DNA of 10,530 nucleotides from Omnitrophica bacterium RBG_13_46_9 (GTDB lineage Bacteria > Omnitrophota > Gorgyraeia > JABMRN01 > RBG-13-46-9). Below, piece by piece: positions 10,001 to 10,530 of this stretch. The notes under the pieces are model-generated. The model was not told the origin of the DNA and did no database searches. It saw only the letters and a list, made by a program, of their open reading frames with translations. Position 1 is the stretch's first letter; every line of letters begins with the position of its first letter. The DNA is taken from contig MHFD01000070.1 of assembly GCA_001804045.1 (NCBI GenBank), forward strand, positions 24,976 through 35,505, given 5' to 3'. The position numbers and the translations under genes were made by a program.

Positions 10001-10530
10001 AGATGGCGTTCTGTCTCCCGCTGTCCCCATAATCGCGCCAATAGAATATGCCCCAGCTCATGGAACGGCGTCGCGCCGATGGCAAGCACCCGGATTATAT
10101 TATTCAGCCATGCCAGGCGCCCGGTAAATAGGTTGGCGAGTAGGGCCTGGGCGGAAGCGCCTTTATCCGGGGTATACAATTTTTCCCGTCTTATCTTACC
10201 ATTTTCAAGTTTGCATTTATAAATAGCGCCGTCGGATGTCTCTTCGGCCCAGCCGAGATTGCCCTTAAATATCCCCAAATCAACGCCCAGAAGATGGTGT
10301 CCGCCTCTAAAACGGGCACTCTTCAGTATGTCATGGCCGACGCCCTGCGTAACAAGCTCTTCCGGTTCAGATTCATCACCAAACCGGGCCCAAAAGATAC
10401 CTTCATATTTGTCGGATCTTCTGAATCCGCCGAATATGGGATGGGTAAAATCGTTATTATTTATGGCCTCTTTCATTATTTTGTTGATCCTATCCGCTAA
10501 CATCTCTTTTGTGACATCGTCCGGACTGAT
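439..10530 (-). CDS. Giant multidomain membrane-associated protein with multiple protease-like domains, 5'-partial
   Basis: A single uninterrupted frame of 3363 codons ends at TAA (439-441). The first in-frame ATG in the window is at 10501-10503, but the nine codons before it are all sense and no Shine-Dalgarno sequence is correctly spaced, so the real start is probably beyond the window. Recognisable modules, in order: HELGH membrane peptidase-like (132-242), helical/coiled coil (253-760), HELVH membrane zincin A (763-900), SAM methyltransferase (1015-1197), M48-like HEVAH (1207-1395), CPBP-like (1438-1572), HELVH membrane zincin B (1637-1774), FHA (1848-1903), helical (1925-2565), CYSGTC/GNAT-like (2570-2716), HD (2850-3020), unknown C-terminal domain (3155-3354). 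Around ten or more hydrophobic segments lie between 135 and 1772; none is evident after that, so the C-terminal half is probably soluble. Motifs remain intact across all 10 kb with no frameshift, arguing for a real translated gene. Giant ORFs are known in Omnitrophota; membership is inferred. The function of the whole protein is unknown. Confidence 0.95.
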   Translation of the reverse strand: MSPDDVTKEMLADRINKIMKEAINNNDFTHPIFGGFRRSDKYEGIFWARFGDESEPEELVTQGVGHDILKSARFRGGHHLLGVDLGIFKGNLGWAEETSDGAIYKCKLENGKIRREKLYTPDKGASAQALLANLFTGRLAWLNNIIRVLAIGATPFHELGHILLARLWGQRETERHLFRGEVRGITGVARTIGGIWGNILAGLAAPLALMGLSLFNYSHPLITILLSYICISNALMLLTELAGYIYGRGDLAGERIDLSGKTGAPGFEKEIAELEDVMNAAMGVALDIQTLRDNREKLGSLMAEADTALEGLFDMERGGKPGRVPENTIQKKVSEFRRIVEKATSIQRESAQLLFAIQQALSRPDVNKGVRDRYMRDAQALDSDIAGIWESLLGFEDQILGEVDMIVAGLAAERKAAEEMVLRLENLLGEFNETSKLVTLGKAKWDVLKEKMSSIDRLAVELWSKLGLLDKSTRAHARSLLEIVEGYCDLMKRMSPLGESIDDAIAEAVDETLMEEESQRGKKEDAAGSAKEIFESHRGFFLDMFKGKDMGQAKGPGEPGETGEMSLDTRDAFRQYDHIAAQDRYYHNMVSRFAGMQSALKRMFGIETTVNPIDNELEFDYTWGTLEGAGRYEQAEAMQAMCGHIFHEIQKAKAYMDLVVIEASKRPMLSALRACPDVVFNREDGRLHAESDAERQIEYDDGVSGRKEVSLQALISAYNKLVLALDKEETLLALTLLQSNENIAEENKDIIEDLQRRVGNIEFRLGPGEEYGGSAVSARGTGRTIRIFLAAGTALLITGGLLSSPLLVGMAALLAIPSFVLIPQMVKAYRGAGLTGRAATPQQTFTEILANFGPVIGPIVFIHELVHRTTAKLGITEGSRLDEAIAYAAEYALAVPAVVVSTIIYAVTRLASILGEETKAVKAPTGTMSERECRNFGKMITRELGLHDLGGAYPHDQIYGYGESRFPVEKWGKDREIFFVRIGHLFFLYENEAGRLSPGLVESLGDNLIVLKQDSRRHRAFFFEWGNWTISTIISMMENGVRGRRVIDCGAGEGPLSIVALKLGATSVDVVEIKEERLLGAAEQLLLNRCTNFRVHRADLTDTVTLARMLPQVDEETVIISNVGTHPSQWEATNADSIKLIGVVRNVTLFIGSGDLFIQGKKSEAIDSDQNLIRQKNFKVEKSNAYVEATPPAGRATRRYVTWSAVAKKGHAAAVTTREMAIVTPEKIDRYGIRLMEQNLQAAWIDIYENMLLPLLQAAGLREGIYLTFQGTSSSIATTGGNNVALLKWLVEKYINGEISRAEMTCVVAHEVAHIKNRSARDIGTNAELQNEINDSVEAANLIEKLGYSREDMIGMLEKLDSLKSEAQKSGAISLTPEELEATRLTHPYGQIAQAIRAGAGVVGEEKKLAAGIEPRDRLAATVGRRDKGSIPVLKALFGRFGVSSTAYERWYGPILEEGLFTLTPLLLALTSYYWIPIFTVVFVMLHAFNVERGKIVRAPLGKAPFVIASLALAFQSFLYLRTELTLPVIFTTYFVMALAHMGINRMDMESSGITGVGKKFVTYFILGISLLGFVNMLTSSRNYPSLIQPLAARAESGSVTVKAEAVYPDHVYRELFGGSGVTAPEATRQHEGRYLNPEERLYAPNVTARGTRSAAIAAPVIGMTGIAASILLLSSAPLAALFGMVALSSIPLVSQMAKARRLAGLTGRAATPQQTFAEILANFGPVIGPIVFIHELVHRGTAKLGIREGSRMDEAFAYAAEYALAVPVVVVSMVVKVFFGLTRSTPTVLMRISEETVKLGKDSTVRTLQRPFMGDILVMAGRYAYRIRVDLKKKEVLIQAYRFKDMTAISLPQAYKMGERISVGRGSENIFIVGSDATLSRRHFAFMVTESPKGHTVFSIQDLGSRNGTTVQFSPDVNLAAGFDSTAMEETEIQSRIPSAEEIMESVLRDSSVGDLAQKLGVKDVLALLDVAASAREKGIFNLYKIYKPAGNLILFAPQTFMATMAPEEIKERKRRAEEERKAAMEAEIAQKREAAQEQLEPLISGLENIRGLIESGIITTDDIKEILVLSGGDIDTAFASIASLSAAIEKHGISEFIQLSKSSKPQFYLVIGPQDDFSWIAQPECRVLFEEYGPRAFRLIAETLREQVSTIIESPGNFEKAFALIRESDEKGYSDEKIRAELKELIGELRSGHFNIWFNISSLYYNKDLREYIFKALDYKGLIDRWGLDIIAKLAGDGELSAVNRNLRAMGVERLDGATIERIRNLLGRKDIGVGKIYLYIKRLSDESDIINSIKNEARRAQAIANVINKADSDYASFTKKIFYGEKVEDYLLYIPILTGLSEEDFEEDLYGIAKKLGISTDDKDIVAIIREIDEKVSTIRIRQHYVSSFDFETESTELVLPEDYEEALCAAIRSILESGAKLDFGKIRTMITLVRDRVDALDEAFFDEYGVPAALRRQLEDPKNIESAKENIQNFIYKRLKLTREEILGFLAVVLQRMDIQLFIKYANGTASFDERNLLLAKLTEADIHLADQMQHMGLSALVGVMKANEEWKLLVEAKALMKKHADKKAKTTKKIELIFKPKNILALYQGCYSGTCFGDYPYDMARDDIFVVNVLSDGKLAGAILFNIQGSRLVMLGFDPSESLVGALENEKLHDLVDNIMGAIFTFAGRNNLELYITTEAGGLSNRDGVQEYILANYITDEKVNLRAKVYQPTYKYTVSHAVKAKEKDVAVPVFEETQVNEPIIIDIEPAGYRAVMGGGLNVEQLGTFAVNAAPETIMGYLSDGLWHQAGAVWTILKASGDTEKLAEFERLIAGTPGARFMEEATSLYEANALEETPAASGPSTEVTDVTIEAIEESSVIARLKEVCGFLPVLKDEDRRYSRYGHVLRVRKAAEYIAGRIRKQVDTRKVAALALCHDLGRAPFAAMGERALRKAGFDYKESNGIIASLRAAGIILPKDVEQDLINFADKRYELLSDEANALRAADRLVGRLEDILFALELGVITVDDIPLEIREAFGIDKATVAQDAVNNFDKTVMDLVVRFIDNENLDLDTIQVREGVLTPDDQYADTFARPRIWTRVDGEFQKKVDVPAMMERLLARLGEEYENTDKRLTRDEFITERLISMTDRSVHTDVAVPRDEAIDESKTREDAIVDALASVNRKADTVKIVVGMPEGVNQSQMEATLRVINRSVARNGFGSISDTDQVIMFLIDVNNAGNTQRNYAEAVERAERTLPEGGRIVLFAPQMKLGPQLAGQAQNDYEKKKYITIMPDAYTDAEYPDIWVRIALARHISFYYNGNDVKSAIGAINNLLRQVSEDALIITTIEQLFNILMPLRIRPVVIEGIEKWQKIQEEVATAL
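1444..1956 (-). other. HD-domain phosphohydrolase, dGTPase-like
   Basis: Residues 2850-3020. Pattern H...HD...D is present: His2881 in RYSRYGHVLRV (2877-2887), His2912-Asp2913 in LCHDLGRAPF (2910-2919), and Asp2981 in RAADRLVGRLEDI (2978-2990). The stretch around HDLG-x-x-PF and the later GE (2923-2924) closely resembles deoxynucleotide triphosphohydrolases (dGTPase/SAMHD1 group), where the HD residues bind a catalytic metal. Two His of the usual GHPPFGH segment are replaced (Arg2916 and Ala/Met at 2921-2922), so the substrate may differ or activity may be reduced. The LEDI-x-x-AxELG segment after Asp2981 also matches that group. HD proteins elsewhere hydrolyse cyclic nucleotides or (p)ppGpp, which remain alternatives. 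Confidence 0.75.
2356..2796 (-). other. Domain with CYSGTC motif and GNAT-like strands, function unknown
   Basis: Residues 2570-2716. It opens with YQGCYSGTCFGD (2583-2594), containing Cys2586 and Cys2591, followed by a beta strand DIFVVNVL (2603-2610), a turn, then GAILFNIQGSRLVMLGFDP (2617-2635), a helical stretch (about 2640-2665) and strand LELYITTEAG (2668-2677). The hairpin of two strands followed by a Gly-rich/Asp turn and helix resembles the centre of a GNAT acyltransferase fold, but the acetyl-CoA Q/RxxGxG/A signature is not clear. The Cys pair could form a disulphide or serve as nucleophile or metal ligands. Family not confirmed. Confidence 0.4.
2809..4731 (-). other. Long helical region after the FHA domain
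   Basis: Residues 1925-2565. Mostly short amphipathic helices, many starting with turn signals such as SPGN, GYSD, GLSEED and ISTDDKD, giving a solenoid-like impression without a clear repeat consensus. A highly charged Lys/Arg/Glu helix at about 1998-2035 (4399-4512) is a likely coiled coil or single alpha helix. No catalytic motif is recognised and no membrane segment is visible. Possible roles are a protein-interaction scaffold or a spacer between the FHA and the CYSGTC domains; both are inference. Confidence 0.45.
4795..4962 (-). other. FHA (forkhead-associated) domain
   Basis: Residues 1848-1903. The three hallmark motifs are present in order: GR (1856-1857), SRRH (1872-1875) and SRNGT (1897-1901). 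In FHA domains the Arg, Ser and Asn of these positions bind phosphothreonine on partner proteins, and all are intact, so binding capacity is likely. Strand-like sequence with a basic region at 1808-1848 (about 4960-5082) precedes the core and is probably part of the same unit. It directly follows the last membrane module and opens the large soluble half. No Ser/Thr kinase domain is visible in this window, so the phosphorylated partner would come from elsewhere. Confidence 0.85.
5182..5595 (-). other. Membrane zincin module, repeat B (HELVH)
   Basis: Residues 1637-1774, a second copy of the repeat A module. Order: ARGT start, two hydrophobic segments (about 1645-1667 and 1668-1688), TGRAATPQQTF (1698-1708), HELVH at 1726-1730 (codons 5314-5328), EGSRMDEAFAYAAEYA (1740-1755) and a terminal hydrophobic segment (about 1752-1772). 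Only six core residues differ from repeat A, and the HExxH and both downstream Glu are kept. The hydrophobic flanks have diverged much more than the core, as expected when the core is functionally constrained. The FHA-bearing soluble portion begins about 75 residues later, so this is probably the last membrane module. Confidence 0.6.
5788..6192 (-). other. CPBP/Abi-like intramembrane protease domain
   Basis: Residues 1438-1572 contain four or five hydrophobic segments (about 1450-1463, 1466-1480, 1494-1512, 1516-1534, 1551-1570). Family-type motifs occur in the expected order and spacing: Glu1448-Glu1449 (motif 1, at the start of a membrane helix), FVMLH (1474-1478, FxxxH, motif 2) and HMGIN (1532-1536, HxxxN). 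In CPBP proteases (Rce1/Abi, Pfam PF02517) the Glu pair and the two His form the active site. The Arg of EExxxR is replaced by Thr1453, so activity may be changed or lost. The domain follows the M48-like domain and precedes zincin repeat B. The assignment is by motif; a coincidental match in membrane sequence is possible. Confidence 0.55.
6319..6885 (-). other. M48-like zinc metallopeptidase domain (HEVAH)
   Basis: Residues 1207-1395. HEVAHIKN at 1301-1308 (HEVAH codons 6589-6603) is preceded by an amphipathic helix (1290-1300), the typical layout of M48 (Oma1/HtpX/Ste24) zincins. Downstream, NEINDSVEAA (1322-1331), LGYSRED (1337-1343) and THPYGQIAQAIR (1377-1388) match the order of the M48 features ExxAD, aGYdp and ThP..R, although the ExxAD motif is altered. 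Glu1323 or Glu1329 could be the third zinc ligand. M48 enzymes usually degrade misfolded membrane or periplasmic proteins. Unlike HtpX, this stretch has no flanking membrane helices of its own. A gluzincin of another family remains possible. Confidence 0.65.
6913..7461 (-). other. Class I SAM-dependent methyltransferase domain (PrmA-like)
   Basis: Residues 1015-1197. Motif I reads VIDCGAGEGPLS (1037-1048), followed by a helix, KLGATSVDVVEI (1053-1064) with acidic Glu1063 at the end of strand 2, then RADL (1088-1091) and IISNVG (1110-1115) in the strand-4 position. This strand order and glycine loop are the Rossmann fold that binds S-adenosylmethionine. The KLGA-x-x-V spacing resembles ribosomal protein L11 methyltransferase (PrmA) and its relatives, but the usual NILA-type catalytic motif is not present, so the substrate is unknown. 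The preceding 918-1014 region (about 7462-7752) is aromatic-rich, is not recognised, and may be its substrate-recognition part. A methyltransferase between two membrane protease modules is unusual. Confidence 0.8.
7804..8217 (-). other. Membrane zincin module, repeat A (HELVH)
   Basis: Residues 763-900. Two hydrophobic segments (about 776-795 and 797-817) lead into a conserved block TGRAATPQQTF (826-836), then a hydrophobic stretch ending in HELVH at 854-858 (codons 7930-7944), then EGSRLDEAIAYAAEYA (868-883) and a further hydrophobic segment (about 882-901). HExxH followed about 16-23 residues later by Glu874 and Glu881 fits a gluzincin-like zinc site, with either Glu as a possible third ligand. 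I do not recognise the exact family. It recurs as repeat B at 5182-5595, sharing 62 of 68 residues in the core (825-892 versus 1697-1764). Confidence 0.6.
8224..9747 (-). other. Long helical / coiled-coil region with Gly-rich hinge
   Basis: Residues 253-760. The sequence is dominated by charged and Leu/Ala-rich helical stretches (about 255-305, 318-350, 370-530, 620-665, 700-750), with heptad-like spacing of Leu/Ile/Met in several. No enzyme motif is recognised. A Gly/Pro/Glu-rich segment at 538-555 (8839-8892) interrupts the helices and separates two helical blocks. The region lies between the first HELGH module and membrane zincin repeat A, so it may act as a spacer or oligomerisation arm on one side of the membrane; that role is inferred. 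Confidence 0.5.
9778..10110 (-). other. Membrane metallopeptidase-like domain 1 (HELGH, M50/site-2-protease-like)
   Basis: Residues 132-242. HELGH is at 148-152 (codons 10048-10062), within a hydrophobic segment (about 135-158), as expected when the zinc site sits in the membrane. Two further hydrophobic segments follow (about 183-206 and 211-238). The Gly/Ala-rich stretch with GNILAGLAAPL (188-198) resembles the second membrane helix of M50 proteins. Asp241, in a GRGDL context just after the third hydrophobic segment, is a candidate third zinc ligand, analogous to the Asp of M50 enzymes, but the usual second motif is not well conserved. Family knowledge: M50 enzymes cut substrates within membranes. 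Active protease versus degenerate fold cannot be decided from the sequence. Confidence 0.55.
10114..10530 (-). other. Unrecognised N-terminal segment of the visible protein
   Basis: Residues 1-130, plus nine codons running off the edge. The first 20 residues look like the end of a helix, then comes a beta-rich stretch with many Gly, Phe and Trp (about 22-100) and a basic loop at 102-110. I do not recognise a family. It is soluble in character and immediately precedes the first membrane module; it may be the tail of a domain that begins outside the window. Confidence 0.4.

Overview
The window is almost entirely one enormous minus-strand reading frame. It runs from the right edge (position 10530, still open) to a TAA stop at 439-441, so at least 3363 codons of a giant multidomain protein are present and its N-terminus lies outside the window. 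Giant single-ORF genes, a moderate GC content and a mixture of membrane zincins, signalling domains and helical filler fit an uncultured bacterium of the Omnitrophota (former OP3) type. That assignment is an inference from gene architecture; there is no rRNA or other marker here. Residue numbers below count from the first in-frame ATG in the window (codon 10501-10503).

Order along the protein (right to left in the window): a small unrecognised N-terminal segment (1-130); a membrane-embedded HELGH metallopeptidase-like module (132-242); about 500 residues of helical, partly coiled-coil sequence with a short Gly-rich hinge (253-760); membrane zincin repeat A with HELVH (763-900); a class I SAM-dependent methyltransferase domain (1015-1197); an M48-like HEVAH peptidase domain (1207-1395); a multi-pass segment carrying the EE / FxxxH / HxxxN pattern of CPBP (CAAX-protease/Abi) intramembrane proteases (1438-1572); membrane zincin repeat B with HELVH (1637-1774), a near copy of repeat A; an FHA phosphothreonine-binding domain (1848-1903); a long helical region (1925-2565); a domain with a CYSGTC motif and GNAT-like strands (2570-2716); an HD phosphohydrolase domain resembling dGTPases (2850-3020); and an unrecognised alpha/beta C-terminal domain (3155-3354).

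The notable theme is at least five protease-like active-site signatures of several different families in one chain, most inside or next to hydrophobic segments, followed by a large soluble region with signalling-type domains. This suggests a giant membrane-anchored polypeptide that combines intramembrane or envelope proteolysis with phospho-recognition, methyl transfer and nucleotide hydrolysis. How the parts cooperate is not knowable from sequence alone.

The only substantial non-coding stretch is 1-438, downstream of the giant gene. It holds a striking composite inverted repeat (15-261): ACACGGATT-type units at the outside and an array of about 8-bp NTATCNGG-type units inside, which reverses orientation at the centre. 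The rest (262-438) holds only a weak promoter-like match and a G8 tract; I see no convincing gene, RNA or strong terminator there.
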